A stretch of 64,000 nt of DNA from Membranipora membranacea (taxonomy: Eukaryota; Bryozoa; Gymnolaemata; Cheilostomatida; Membraniporidae). The number at the start of each line of letters is the position of its first letter. Positions within the stretch are counted from its first letter, which is position 1. The stretch spans positions 20,990,283-21,054,282 of the forward strand of contig OU612066.1 in NCBI GenBank assembly GCA_914767715.1. Reading direction: 5' to 3'. The translations under genes were made by a program, and so were the position numbers. This document shows, piece after piece, positions 10,201 through 23,000 of the stretch. Below the pieces are notes generated by a model. That model searched no databases, had not been told where the DNA came from, and was given only the letters and a program-made list of their open reading frames with translations.

Positions 10201-13027
10201 TATGTCCAAATTAAAGTACTGGGGTATTTCTTTGGCAAAATCCAAACTTTGCTCAAAATCGTCTCATTTATTCAGAAATTGTTCTCAACAGAAGGCACAT
10301 ATTATGAGATACCAATAGAAAATATCTTGGTATAAGAATGAGATCTATCAATACGCAATAAAACAAACCTTGATAATTCCACTAGGAGTTGCATCCTCAG
10401 TTTCAAAGATGATACAACTTGCATCAGTCAATTACAAATCTGATTAGCCTATATCAGATGTCAAAGGTCGCATGATGGAATTGTCACTCACCATTTTGGC
10501 AAAGGCCAACAGAAGACAAACATTCGACGCAGTGAACCCTCAAACACTTTGAACATCCAAAAGAGACGACTTGATCTTTGTGAGTCTCACAGAACTTCTG
10601 CTGCTCTACTGTTGAGGTTGTTCTCATGTACTCCTTTATATTCTGAGTCTCATGATGCCAGTTCAACTCAATGTGAAGCTGTAATGACACAAGTATTCAA
10701 ATCTGAATCTTTATCACAGGTTAAGGAAAGTTTGCTTTCTCCCATTACACTTAGCTATCACATCGAGTTATTTATTTATTATATATAAAACACTGTTCAA
10801 ACTATAGCGGGATAAAACTCCTCAGTCACTGCCTAAAGCTCTGGGAGCGAGTGATAGAGGCGAGGATAAGGGAAATGAGTAAGATCAGTGGCAGGCAGTA
10901 TGGCTTCTAGAAAGGGAAGTCAACAACACAGCCCATGTTTTGTTTGAGAGTACTCCAGGTAAAGATGAGGGAACATCAAACGGACTTACATATGTTTTTT
11001 GTCGACCTAGAGAAGGCGTATGATACAGTATGTACCTAGAGACCTAATCTGGTACTGTCTGAGGAAGCGTGGAGTTCCTGAGACATATGTGAGTGCAATC
11101 AAAGACATGTACAAGGACTGCAAAACATCAGATGTGACAAGTGTAGGTGAAACAGATAAGATTGTGATAGAAGTAGGATTACATCAAGGATCTGCACTTA
11201 GCCCTTTCCTTTTCATATTGATCTTGGGTGTCATCACCGAGGAGATTCAGGAGGACACGCCGTGGGCAATGCTGTTTGCTGACGACCTTGTTCTTTGCGA
11301 TGAAACTAGGGAGAGGATGGAAGAGACACTGGAAAAATGGAGGGGGTGTTTAGAAGATGCAGGAGTAAAAGTAAGTAGGCCAAAGACAGAACATCTACCG
11401 CCAGCCGGAAACCTACAAAGGACAGAAATGAAGAAGTATGATGGAGAAGGTTCAACTGATCTGCCGCAGGTATCAACATTCAAATACCTGGGAACCACAA
11501 TAGATCAAGAGGGAGGATGCGGAATAGAGATTGCAAAGAGTATAGAGAAGGCATGGAATAGATGGAGAGAGTTGACAGGAGTGCTTTGCGATAAGAAAAT
11601 TCCCACCAAGCTCAAGGTTCTATTGTACAAGACGGCAATAAAACCTACACTGATGTATGGAAATGAGATCTGGCCACTAACTCAAAGACAAGAAGACAAG
11701 ATAAGTGCAACTGAGATGAGGATGCTCCGACACATTTATAATATAGACTGGGAAGGGCATAATAACAAATGAGAGTATAAGGGAGGAGGCCAAAATAGAA
11801 GCGATTGCAATAAGTATGAGGAGGAGACGTCTTCAATGGTATGGACATGTACGCAGGAGGAGATAGGGAGGAAGATATTAGAATGGTGGCTGAGATGAGA
11901 ATACAGGGAAAGAGAAAGAGAGGGAGGCCAAAGAAAAGATGGATGGATACAGCGAAGGATGACATGCTGAGATGGGGCCTCTCAGATGAAGATGTTGATG
12001 ATAGAATCAGATGGCATTCTCTGATAGAACTTGGTGCCCTGCAGGACCGCCACCCATCCCGGAACACGGCGGACTAGATGAGAGATATAAAACACTCCAT
12101 TTATCGCTGATATTTTATAAAACTACTTCTCAAAATTGCCTAACAGACACACAGCCACAGGTTCTCGATTAGTATTTACCTTCTGATGAGCAGCACAGTA
12201 CTTGTGCTCGCAGTTCAGACAATAAGTGTTGGCAGTCATCTTGAGTTTTCCACTTTTCTCACACGGCTCACAGAATGTAGCAGGATGAACATTCTCTAAG
12301 GCTGAGGGAAGATTGTCTATCACCACTTTGAACTTGTTTCTGCAAATCAAAAAATGTTGAGCATTAAACTAAATCAATCTTCCAACCATGTGGCCGGTAC
12401 CATCAAGCCAACCATCCCACCTAGACAATCCCGAAACTCATCCCACTTATTCTATCCTGTCAGCTATCCCACCAACACTGCCCCGCCCCCTTTCCTGGAC
12501 AACAGGAAGTTTGGTGAATGAAATGTTTTAAATTGGCTACAGATTAATGATGTTAATCATCTGACTCGATTAATTAAAAGTCACATGCCTTATTACTTAT
12601 CCCGAAGCATAGGCGGCAAAATTTTAGTCTGTGCCAGGTTGCTCTCTGCTTGCAGGCAGGTCAGAGCACACCTGGGGGCCAACCAAACCCCAAATATGTT
12701 GAATCTGTGTGGAGCTACACACCAATATGATATATTGTTGATAGTTCAAATCAGAGACTGATTGCAATACTGTTATTAGAAACACTTTCATATTAGATGC
12801 TCTGTGAACCTCGATACTTACTGACAAACCCTACATTCGATCACATCAGTCTTCTTGAGTTGCCTCCTCAGGCAAGTCTCACAGCATACATGAGTACAGG
12901 GCAGAAACATTGGGTTATGGATAAACCCCTCTTCTTCAAGGCAGTTTCCACATGTTACCAGATGTGGCGCATCTTCTGCTACTGAGACGGCCATTTTTCT
13001 TATGGGATGTTGTGTCACTCAGTGGAT
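7233..13027 (-). CDS. TRIM protein: RING, two B-boxes, coiled coil, NHL-like propeller (copy 1)
   Basis: Eight exons on the minus strand: 13027-12822 (ATG at 12994), 12339-12180, 10678-10492, 9862-9666, 9514-9344, 8846-8657, 8435-7695 and 7369-7233. All junctions keep frame and give 651 aa. The RING is complete: C15, C18, C33, H35, C38, C41, C54, C57. Exon 2 has a B-box-1-like cluster (CEPC, YCLNC, YCAAH), and exon 3 a second B-box (CETH, CSKC, CVEC). Residues ~174-296 are charged and helical, a likely coiled coil. Residues ~360-651 carry repeated strand motifs such as GVTYVGL, DRLYIL and KRITIYNLNG, fitting an NHL-like beta-propeller. The role is inferred as an E3 ubiquitin ligase; the substrate is unknown. 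Intron 2 holds a retrotransposon. It is divergent from gene A copy 1 and paralogous to the gene at 51772-56143. Confidence 0.85.
10795..12084 (+). mobile_element. Truncated non-LTR retrotransposon inserted in TRIM intron 2
   Basis: Encodes reverse-transcriptase motifs: VDLEKAYDTV, HQGSALSPFLF, the catalytic FADDLVL and FKYLG. The frame is broken by a small insertion near 11025 and frameshifts near 11760 and 11860, and continues as RKRGRPKKRWMD to a stop at about 12077. The 12 bp ATATAAAACACT occurs on both sides (10783-10794 and 12085-12096). The paralogous TRIM intron near 55190-55202 has a single copy and no insert, which proves the insertion. There is no poly(A). The 5' end is truncated within the RT domain and the element is oriented opposite to the TRIM gene. 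An RTE-related clade is possible but not certain. Confidence 0.85.
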
Positions 13028-13494
13028 CTAAAAGCATAAGTAAATGATCGACATAATATTGCTAATGACAATACCTAGAACAAGAATATCAGGGGAGGCC
13101 CCGCCTTTCCTTCTGTTGGAGGGCTTGCTCGCTCAGGTGAAGGCGCACATTGCCATCTATAATAAACCAAGAAGCACATCCGAGTGTTACCACAAAAGTG
13201 AGGAGACTCTTTTAAATTCGCTCTTTCTCCCAGCCCCTCCCAAACAATGAATTTCATTTGCAATTTGTGACCATGACCTGTGTATGTATTTAAACAGAAG
13301 GTTGACTACAAATCTGGTAATATAGCTCGCCATAATTGAGATCTCAGTTGGTTGACTATAAAATGCCGCAATTTGCTACTCTAATCCCTAATTAGAGTAA
13401 GCAGTGATACAAAACTGAATAAGGCGATTAAAAGTTCAACACCCTAAAAGAGTTAGAGGGAGTATCTAACACCTTGATTGTACATACTACTGAC

Positions 13495-13625
13495 CTGATA
13501 TTCTCAATGGTTATGTCCTGCAATCTCTCTGTGTGTAGTTATAACTAAATCTCCACTGCTTGTTACTAACTTCCTTGTTCAAGCTGTGACTGCAGACTGC
13601 TGTGTAAGAAGTTAACTGCCTGACA
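13495..13625 (-). promoter_or_regulatory. Probable non-coding first exon of TRIM copy 1, proximal version
   Basis: On the minus strand a block containing AAGGAAGTTAGTAAC ends in GAATATCAG followed by GTCAGTAG, a usable donor. It has no ATG and lies upstream of the coding exon, whose acceptor is at 13027. The same block recurs at about 14217-14335 and twice upstream of TRIM copy 3. The exon's 5' limit is not resolved. A TATAAA-like string lies just upstream near 13692-13699 (minus strand). Confidence 0.4.
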
Positions 13626-14216
13626 AATAAGCATAACAAAACTGTGACAACAGGGAAATCCATGTGGCAGTTTCAATTTTTTAACACACAGTTTATATGT
13701 GATTGACTGATGGAGGTTAACCTGTAAGGGTTATCAATTACTCACTACTTATCAGTCTCATTCAATGAAAGGGCTGATATGGACTCAAAGGAATTTATAT
13801 TAGCTGGGGTATATTTTTATCACACTGACAAGTGATTCTAAAGTGGGTCAGAAAATGAGAGAAAAAATGAGGACACTCTTTTATATCCCACTTTCTTTCC
13901 CCAAACACTGAATTAAAGTGGAAGGGGTCCGCTGTGAGCAAGCAAGACATGTGTATAATAGTACGAGGGAGTCTTAAAGTTAAGCATTCCGAAATGTAAG
14001 ATTAATGTATCATCGCAGAGCCCGCAGTAATAGAGATCACAGTACGGTTAACAATAGAATGCAATAACCTTCATATCAATGAAGTTACACTTATTAGCAA
14101 CCTAATCCCTAACCAGAGTAAGTTGTGATAAAGGACAACTGAAGGATGTAAGAGTTCAACACATCAATGAAATAGAGAGGTAAGAGTATCTAACACATTT
14201 AATGTAAACTACTGAC

Positions 14217-14335
14217 CTGATAATCTCAATGGTTGTCCTGTAAATTCTCTGCGTGTAGCTCTATCTAAATCACCACTGTTTGTTACTAACTTCCTTGTTC
14301 AAGCTGTGACTGCAGAATGCTGTGTGATAAGTTAA
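14217..14335 (-). promoter_or_regulatory. Probable non-coding first exon of TRIM copy 1, distal version
   Basis: Second copy of the block at 13495-13625, about 700 bp further upstream, with the same donor (GTCAGT). Retention of the donor and of the upstream ~100 bp in all four copies suggests alternative first exons or promoters rather than random repeats. Confidence 0.35.
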
Positions 14336-14339
14336 ACAG

Positions 14340-16165
14340 CCTCATCTTAATACTCCGAAACAAGACTGTCAGAGTGGTTATCTGTGTGTCAGTTTCAAAT
14401 CTCTAACATTAACAGTTATATCCAATCGATTGATTGATATTAACCTGCAAGCGTTATCGATCGCTGATATAACAGTGGTAGCGGTATTTTTAAACAATTT
14501 TCAGCTAACATATAGGCCTACTTTATCACACTTGATAATGATAATTCAAGTATAGTTGAATTGTTATAAAAACTTTATCAATTTGATAATATCTTATGTA
14601 CAAGGCTACAAAACATCGTTCTCTAACAAATTTATAAACTCTATTAGTAGGATATTATTAAAAGATTTCTGCTCAAAGCTGCACAAACAAAGATCGTCTT
14701 CTTACAATGCAGAAAGAAACAATTCTCATTGATGTCGGCTCAATTATATCTCAACATTGGAAAAGGATTCAGTGAACAGTTGACCAGGAGACCAGGAAGA
14801 GGTAAATTTGAAATAACCATCACCAGTCATGCCAGTCACAAAGTCACAAATATCTAGGAGCTTCATATCATAAGAACATAAAATAAGGTCCTGCTGATCC
14901 TCAGCTCATAAGGCTCACTGCGATGGGGGAAATGCCCAAGTTAATCTATCGGTTGCCTCGAGGTGGACATGACAGGATCTGTCACTGACATATCCAGGTG
15001 TGTAGATAAACTGGAATTGTGTGTTTAACAAGTTCATGAGGCTCCTGAGGACATTCCTGTCACAGCCATAACCCTGTAAATGACAAACTCCCAATCAGTG
15101 ACGATAAAATCACTGATATTTACATCCGTTCTAACAATTCACATTTAGGACGTTATTTGCTAACCTCAATGACAAAAATTCTGCACTCTTCCCTCTAGCA
15201 TTGCAATCAATCATCATATTGTGTTTTTCTGTTTTGAATTAGAAAACATGAAGTTTTTAAAGCTGATTCCAAATAACGAAACCTTTACACTCCAAGTCAG
15301 GCTATAGAACGGGTTCTGGGCCTGAAGAGAGGCAAGATTGTTGCAACGAAACCAACCAGCGTAATCGAAAGAGAACCTCCTATGCTGACGACACTATAAT
15401 TCCTACTGCGTCATTCTTACAATAAGAAGTTCCTACTGTAAATGAAGAAACCTCACAATATCTGTGTTGGTGAGCTAGCAATATAGCTTAAATCATTAAC
15501 TTGGCGGTCTAGTCATAGTCCTAGATGATAAAGCTATACAAATGAAATGACTTAGGAAATAGGAACCAGCCCTCTATCCTCTAGCTCCAAACTTACCGTT
15601 AGGGATTTGATTGTAATATATAATATAACCGAAAATAAAAATGTTGGACGTGCATTAGACTGATAAATGGTGAAGGTTTGATCATGACGAAATAACTATC
15701 TGATATCATGAGCAAATGTTGAAGGTTGGTCTATCCAGGGAGGGTGGGACACCCTGGTCTATCAATGTTATGTAATGTTTATTCTGCACAGACAAGGATT
15801 GTCTACTCACAACACGTAAGAAAATAATTATGGCCAATTATCAAGCAGCGCAACCGAAGATTGAATTATGAATCAACCCTGAGATAACAGGAGCCATTCC
15901 CCCGGTCATGCCAATCACGATGCCAGAATAATCTGAAAGAAGTAGGCAGCCATTGATATATATGCTATGTTCATACAAACCCTCATATATGTAACAAGGG
16001 AAAGGTTGAGAGGTTGTAAGAATTTAGGAAGATAATGTTAACATCATCACCATAATTGCATATATTTCATTTTGAATTTACCTAAAATATTCTTTATAAT
16101 AAATAATAATTACTATTTTTATCATTATGAGAGGACAACTTATAATCTGAGTCCAATGTTTCGAG
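14340..16165. other. Divergent intergenic spacer, cassette copy 1
   Basis: No gene seen. Much of it aligns with about 57300-59510 in copy 3, for example a GTCTATCCAGGGAGGGTGGG segment near 15730 and 59090. It separates the 5' ends of the TRIM gene (minus) and gene A (plus). Confidence 0.5.
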
Positions 16166-16169
16166 TATG

Positions 16170-16326
16170 TCCAACAATTGAAGGAGATGCGCCATGACAC
16201 AACATTTAGCGCAATGATGACTGAATGTTGTGTGCAACAGTCAGAAAAAAGCAACCGACTAAACAAGCTGTGTTTCTGCTATTCTCTGTAAAAATCTAAA
16301 GAAATCTGAGTGATATCTACTTGAAC
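16170..16326 (+). promoter_or_regulatory. Conserved proximal upstream block of gene A copy 1
   Basis: The ~150 bp before the gene A start codon contain GGAGATGCGCCATGACACAA and AATGATGACTGAATGTTG. Almost the same sequence precedes copies 2 (41440-41580) and 3 (59510-59664), although copy 2 is otherwise quite diverged. It probably holds the core promoter and 5' UTR. No TATA box is evident. Confidence 0.4.
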
Positions 16327-19300
16327 ATGTCTTCTTATAACGAATATAATCAACAACCTGAAATGTACAGAACTGCCATGTAAGTTTACTTGTCATCCTC
16401 ATTACTACTGTTAATAAATTTATAGTAGGCAATTTATAATTCTTTTGCAATTATTCATTTATATTTTGGAGGGGCCTGAATTGTTTTGGCTAGGGGAAAA
16501 GCTTAAAATATTCACATTATTCATCAATGCATATATCAAAAAATAACCTATGCCATGACTGTAAACTCCATAAAAGTCCATCAGGTTTTTCTCAATGATT
16601 ATGTGTCATCAGCAGCATTACGCTATCAAAGATGATGCAATCGCTGCCTTCTGAGTGCACAACGACACAATGAGTAAGCAGTACAAGTAGTAGTGATACT
16701 ACTAGGTGGCTCTATGAGTGAGAGTTAAATCACATTTCATACAACTCAATCATTGTAGTAGTGAGGTAGTAGGCCGGAGGTTGTGGAGTAATATCAATGA
16801 TGATCACAATGGCCAGCAGCGGGATGTGAGTGAACGTGAGGATGTATTTTCATGCAAAAGCCAGAAAGGTGAGTCTGAGAATTTATACAGAGTGTTCTCA
16901 AATTTGAACAAAGCCCGATCCCAAAAAAGCAGTCTTGTTGCAAGTGAAGAAGCTCAGTTATGGTATATTGCAATCGATACAAATAGATCATCCGGATATA
17001 ATCACCAATTCTCTATTTAGCAACTTATTAAAACCCATTTCATTTTCAGAGTTAGATGCTGGATACCAGTCTGAGGAGGGAAGTATTTGGGACGATGAAG
17101 ATCAGTCAGATGAGGTCGTCCGTGGTAAATATCCTAAAATTAGGGAGTTTGTTATTATTTGGGAGTTATCTGTCCAGGACCAATGTGCGATGTCAAAATT
17201 ACTTTTGATATAAGTTAACATTTGGTTTATAATAATCAGCGCGGAAACATTCCATTATTCCGATAACAGAATTAGATTGAACCGAGTTAACCACCCAATC
17301 ATTGCAAAATAGAACAGACCTATAATGTATAGGCTATTTTTGAGCGATTGCAGAGGAGACACAACCTGATTGACATGAAGAGAGATCAGATTTAGATATC
17401 TTGTTCGTTTTTATTGAGATGATCCCACTCAAAATCGATGGTTATTTATGATATCTAGCATTTTAGTTCTTCCATTCTCAGATCCCAAAGACCTCTTGGA
17501 CGCAGAGTTTTCTTTCTCATTTGTTGAGTTCACTACAGACACATTATTTACCTCACTACTGTATGACAGCCTCCATCAGATTCATGAAGATTCTCTTCAA
17601 ATAAATTCACCTGACTCGTCTTTGCGAATACCTGAATATCAAAATATGGCACATGATGTAATGTGAGTACATCGTATTTAATTGTGTGCATATTCTTATG
17701 TGTTTTTTTATTTTTATATTATTATCTTCACATCATGGTATGAGGCACACTGGCTAATGTTATTTGGCTTTCTCTCATTAGCACCTCTCTCAAATCATGA
17801 ACTCAAACAAATCTATCGCTCAAAAAAGCATGATTGCTTTTCTGAATTAGCAGTTGCAGTAATCATACTAATTATCTGCTCTTGATATTCTATTCACTGG
17901 AAATAGGCCTAATTGGGTTATTTCTGTGTAATTTTCTAGTCCTGATGACCGTTTTGGTTATCTTGAAATGGAGACGGAAACTCCTCTGAATCTCAGTCTC
18001 CTGGAATTTGCCAATGAACTGATGCAGTTAGAAGATCTCGAAACATCACTTTCAACACCATTCTATCAGATCAACTCGTATGAGTGTATAACGTAAGTCT
18101 ACTTTGCACAACACATCCACTGTGGGTCGACAAACTGTCGATGTAAGCTACATCCCAAAAAAAGACACCGATTCATATTAATTATTATGAGAGTCCAAAG
18201 ATAAGATACAGATTTCTGTAAGACCTAATGTCTGCCTATGCCTGTTGTTTTTTCAACTTTGATCATAATTGAAGTTTAAATACAACACATACATTGTTCT
18301 GTTTTTTTTTTCCAGGAATGAGAACAATGGAAAAGCTGATCTGTTGCTCAGCCCTGAAGTGGGTTCTGATCATAATTTGTCATCCACAACTCGTCAGTTA
18401 CGATATATCAAAGATCTGAGTGTCTCATTCAATGACAGCTTCCTTGAGCTTACTAACAATCATCTGCAGCCAGACCTTGACAAATCATTCCAGACACCAG
18501 CTGAATATGATACGCTGGATACTATAATGTAAGTATGTTCGCAATATGTCGATTTGCCGAATCTCTTTTAAATCAAGGAATATCAAAAAGTATCCCATAA
18601 TGCAATTGCATTGAAAACATTAAAATATGTAATCTTGGAGAACTCAGGCCCTATTGCTATTTAAGTCCAATCTAGAGATCTGACCGCATACCAAATTCTA
18701 AGGATTCTATAAACAATAGTACCGCAACAACTATAAAGCCAACAGCTAAATACATATACACATATATTATTATTTTAATTTGTCATGTTTAAAAAATTTG
18801 CTTCTCATTCACAGAGCTGCAATTGTATATTCTGAAGATGAGTTGGAGAGTGCAACGAAGGAACATACGAAAGATTTACTTGAAGTTACTCAGGGTGAGT
18901 AAGATAACTTTACGGATAATATTGCTTGAATCTGGTTATTTCTGTTGCATGGGACAAAATAAACAAAATACAAACACATGTGTCTATTTGCCTAGCTGAC
19001 AATAATCACTTCATCAACTCGGAAAGCAAAGATTCCCTGATTCAGTAGGTGACCCCTTAAAGATGCTCATTGCTCTGAAGGCTAAGCTCTTCAAATCAGA
19101 TTACTTGTTGACAAGGAGGAATAGCTCAATACTTTAACCTTGTTTCAGAACTAACGGATATGGCTCCCAAAGTCAATGTAAAAATCAAACCTGAACAAGC
19201 TACATGGGTGGAGCATGAAAGTAATCATACTCTGTGTGATACGACTACTGATAAATTACGAGTCTATGATAAACGATATCGGAACACAACAAACAGAAAC

Positions 19301-19408
19301 ACAACTCACAAAGCTCAGGCTGGTATAAAGAGACGAGTGACCAAATGTTTCAAGATGGTCAAGACTTTTGTGAGGAATGTTTTCTCGAAATTATCTCACA
19401 GAGCTTAA
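16327..19408 (+). CDS. Gene A copy 1: uncharacterised 374-aa protein
   Basis: Eight exons with clean GT-AG junctions: 16327-16379, 16759-16868, 17050-17124, 17482-17662, 17940-18092, 18316-18528, 18815-18894 and 19149-19408. They join in frame to 374 aa. I do not recognise the family. The N-terminal two thirds are acidic and serine-rich, with patches such as SEEGSIWDDEDQSDE and ETPLNLSLLEFANELMQLED that look like short helices in a mostly disordered chain. The last ~30 residues are strongly basic and could form an amphipathic helix (GIKRRVTKCFKMVKTFVRN), possibly a nuclear-localisation, nucleic-acid-binding or membrane-binding tail. There is no signal peptide. AATAAA at 19649 is a likely polyadenylation signal. 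Two paralogues lie at 41581-44868 and 59665-62766. Confidence 0.75.
16545..16715 (+). promoter_or_regulatory. Highly conserved block in gene A intron 1, copy 1
   Basis: This intronic stretch, from CCATGACTG to the near-palindromic AGTAGTGATACTACTAGG, is about as similar between copies 1 and 2 as any exon, or more so. Its counterparts are about 41825-41990 and 59885-60055. It may be an enhancer, an alternative promoter, or an intron-encoded small RNA (a TGATGA-like box and CTGA about 60 nt apart). Confidence 0.35.
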
Positions 19409-19718
19409 CCGTGTTTCCATAAATATGGTTTATTTACATGCACTAATACGGGTGCGCAGTTTATTTTTTGTACATGCAGGGCTAGTTTATGAGCAGTTTT
19501 ATTGATGATTCCCATTATACCATTATACCTTCATGGCTACAGTGATTAGAGATTTATTAATCAATTTTTTATGACCGTGCAGTGTTGCACTCCAATTTGC
19601 ATTCTACAGCCTCAGTCATTTTGTTGCATGCACTTGTCTTACTGTTCCAATAAAAATCATGGAAAGCGAATTACATTGTCTTGTATATGAAACAAACTCA
19701 CCTTATCTGCGCTGGTAT

Positions 19719-19727
19719 ATGACAAGC
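19719..19727 (+). repeat. Target-site duplication, left of giant transposon
   Basis: ATGACAAGC, repeated exactly at 31666-31674. The uninserted counterpart in copy 3 (near 63161-63170) has a single related ACGACAAGC. Confidence 0.85.
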
Positions 19728-19828
19728 TAGTTAAAGAGCTCTAACTCCGGTGGTTCAGTGGCATTACATTATCATCTCTCCCCTCCGTTAGAGAAAACAT
19801 CTCTATATATAAGGAGTTGTGTGCCCCT
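19728..19828 (+). repeat. Left terminal inverted repeat, 101 bp
   Basis: Identical base for base to the reverse complement of 31565-31665. Identity stops immediately inside. Confidence 0.9.
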
Positions 19829-20072
19829 GTATAAATCCTGATGACTCATTTGTAGCCTAAGTAACCAGTAACCAGTTTGGGCTTCACTAATTTATTTTGA
19901 CCTTGACCCTTTTTTCATCATCATTTTGTTGGGTAATTCCCAGGGAAAATAATGGTTTTTATTCATCATTGATTCATTGGTAGGAAAATGAATTTTTTAA
20001 CATTCTCCTATTTCCATCTCCTTCTGATCATTTCTGATTGATACTGATACACCTCATGGAATTATGTCTTAG

Positions 20073-23000
20073 AGTGAAGGAACTAGCAGTCTGGAAGTCT
20101 CTACTAATAGTGAGTATAAATGTTCTTTGTTTTGAAATTGATGGGTCAAGATAGATAGATAAAAAAGAAAATGTGAGGAGACTCAGACTGAGTGAACGTT
20201 GGTAACTTAGTCCTGAGACTGTGTGATTATAATTATTAATATTAAGATTTATGTGATCTGAGATGAGAAAAGATACATAAGTTGACTGATATATTGCAGA
20301 GCCTATATTAATATATACATAATAAGACCAGGGAGTATCAACCTAGGTTGTTGTGTCCTGCTAGTAGGCCTAGCTAGTGACTAGTGGGTTTATGCTAAGA
20401 AGAATGTTCCTGTTGGATTTATAAATCAAAGTTTATTTATTTGATTACATTACAGTGGAGGATACAGTTACTCTGACTGGATCTATTATTCTGGCAGAGG
20501 ATAATGAAACTGATGGACAAGAGCCGCAGACTAGTCAAACTAAAAGTGAGAGTATAGCAGAGGATCAAGGAACTGATGGACAGGAACAGCAATCCAGTCA
20601 ACCTCCTCCTAATAGGAACAACAAGAAAATTGAGGACATATCGGTATGTAGTCTAGTCTAAATAAACTGAAAAATACCTTACTGTCAGTTTGTCAGCCAA
20701 AAATAACATGGATTGGTTATCCTGATCCATACATTATTATCAGTCTTTATGACTAAAACTAAAACTGGCACATGATGGGATGATTAAAATATTTACTGAG
20801 GAGATCTGACATGGGTAATATAAAAATTGTTCATCAAAGAATGATTTGCAATCTTTAATCACATTTCTTATCACAATCTTGTAACCACGTTGTTCTTTCG
20901 GCATACAGAATTTCCTGACTACGAGGTTCAGAATAGAGAAAGGGGCAGAGACCACTAAGGCACGAGTGGTGCATGTTGTTCACAGCCAATATGACGCCGA
21001 AGCATCACCTGCTGTAATAGGAAGGGCCGTGAGTGGGGCTTTTGGAAAGAAGCTTCATAACCATGGCAAAAGATGGTGAGTACTGTACTGACCCTACCAG
21101 ACTAAATGCTTGACAAGTTTCGCCCATAAATTTATATACAGTGTACTGTTTCGTCTAGCTTATTTTTACTCACAGTGCATAAATTAAGGTAGCCTATCTT
21201 CTAATTTTGGCAGTACTGGTAGCAAAGTGTCAACCCTAGACAATCGCCATTATTCACAGAAATTAAATGGGTTGTAATGGTTTAATTTCGGTGAACTGGT
21301 TACAAAAAAATGAGGTGATAACTGCTATTGTCAAGCTGTGATCAAAACTAGAGCTGCATAGAGCAGAGCCAGAGAAGATTTCAGGATCATGGGTTATATT
21401 ATGTCTTCGTAAAAGTTTCATTGACAATGTGTTTGATATAAGACTATTGACCTATTGAGCCCACTCATTGTCATGTCATTTTATGTGGAATTTTACAGCA
21501 AAGTAAGCTATCCTGGTCTGATGGAGCACACTGTGCAAAAAGCTACAGCTAAAGTATCTTCTCTCACAACCACCACAGACTTCTCTGATGTACAAGTCAC
21601 AAGACACAAAAGGCAGCTTAGTGATACCAGCAGCAGCTCAGAACCAAAGAAAGTACCAAAACCAATGAGAGAGACTCGCTCGCCACCCTATCTAGACAAT
21701 TACGAATTACCAAACATTCAAAAAGGATGCAAATTCACTCCTATCCAATCCTCTCCTTTCGTAATGAAGTCAAGGCAAACACAAACAATGCCACAGGTGC
21801 TGGGTGGGTCTTATACAATCAAGACCGCTGCTGCCTGCACTCAACAAGCTTCAATAGATTCAAAGAGGACGGGATATAACATAGCGATGGTGAGCAAAGT
21901 TTCTCAGCTCTATAGCTTTCTGTTTCTTTAAAAACGCAACACCAAGCACCAAAGATATTGTTACCGTATACTGATAATTGAGAGCACTTTGAAAAAAAGA
22001 CATTAACAGTAGAATATGCCAGCGTGTAACTATGTTCTATCTAAAGCCTATGTTGGTAACGCCCATGTTATCCGTTATTACCAAATTGCACTAATACACC
22101 TGAACTGTGTGCTGATTGGTAGCTTTTTCTTATAATAGAACTTATCACTAGAAGAAGCCAGATTCATCGGTGAATTAAGGAAAAATAGTAGAAATGGAGT
22201 GAAGTACATGATAAAGGAAGGTCTGTTTCCTGATATACAATCCGCAGTTACAGAGTACACATGCGAACAGGTACAGACTGAGATGAAGTGCTATGCCGCC
22301 ATCGAGGAAAGTGTAATGAGGAAGTCTAGTGCTGCAGAAATGGAGAGTTTCAGCTTTGCAGTAAGTCATATCGATCGACATGCTGCTCTTTGTAGACACA
22401 CATTAAAACACCGATGGCAATGTCGTAAAAACCCATATATAATAAACTCATAGAGCTAACATACACACTAACATACACAAATTGATGCACAGGTGCCAGC
22501 TGTATGTTAGCTCTATGAATAAACGACATTCTAGGGATAATGATTGTTTGATCCAAACATATCTACAAGGACTCTATATAGTGAAAATCTCAAGCTGGTT
22601 TCTGCTCAAGACTTGGAATCATACCCCAGCCATAGTAAAAGCTCTGAAAGCTGAAGAAAGCACAGAGAGCATAGCAAGCTTATCGTTATATTGAGAGATT
22701 TAAGAGGCTTTTGAGGGGAGGGGGTCACTAACCTCATCACATCTTGTCATATATAGTTCACAATAGGGTATGATTCCAATTCTACCGGTTTCTGCACCAA
22801 ATGTCAGTAATTAGTTGACAGTGTTTTACTATATGATATATATGATGTAGTGTTGACACTGTAGTTTATAAGTGAGTACTCACTATCGATGCCCTACTTA
22901 CTATATTGATATTTTATTTTGTGTCAATTGTACGCTTCTTGTAGAATCAATCACTTGAAGCAATTGCATTCAGGTGCCGTTTTAAATCACTGTTAGGCCA

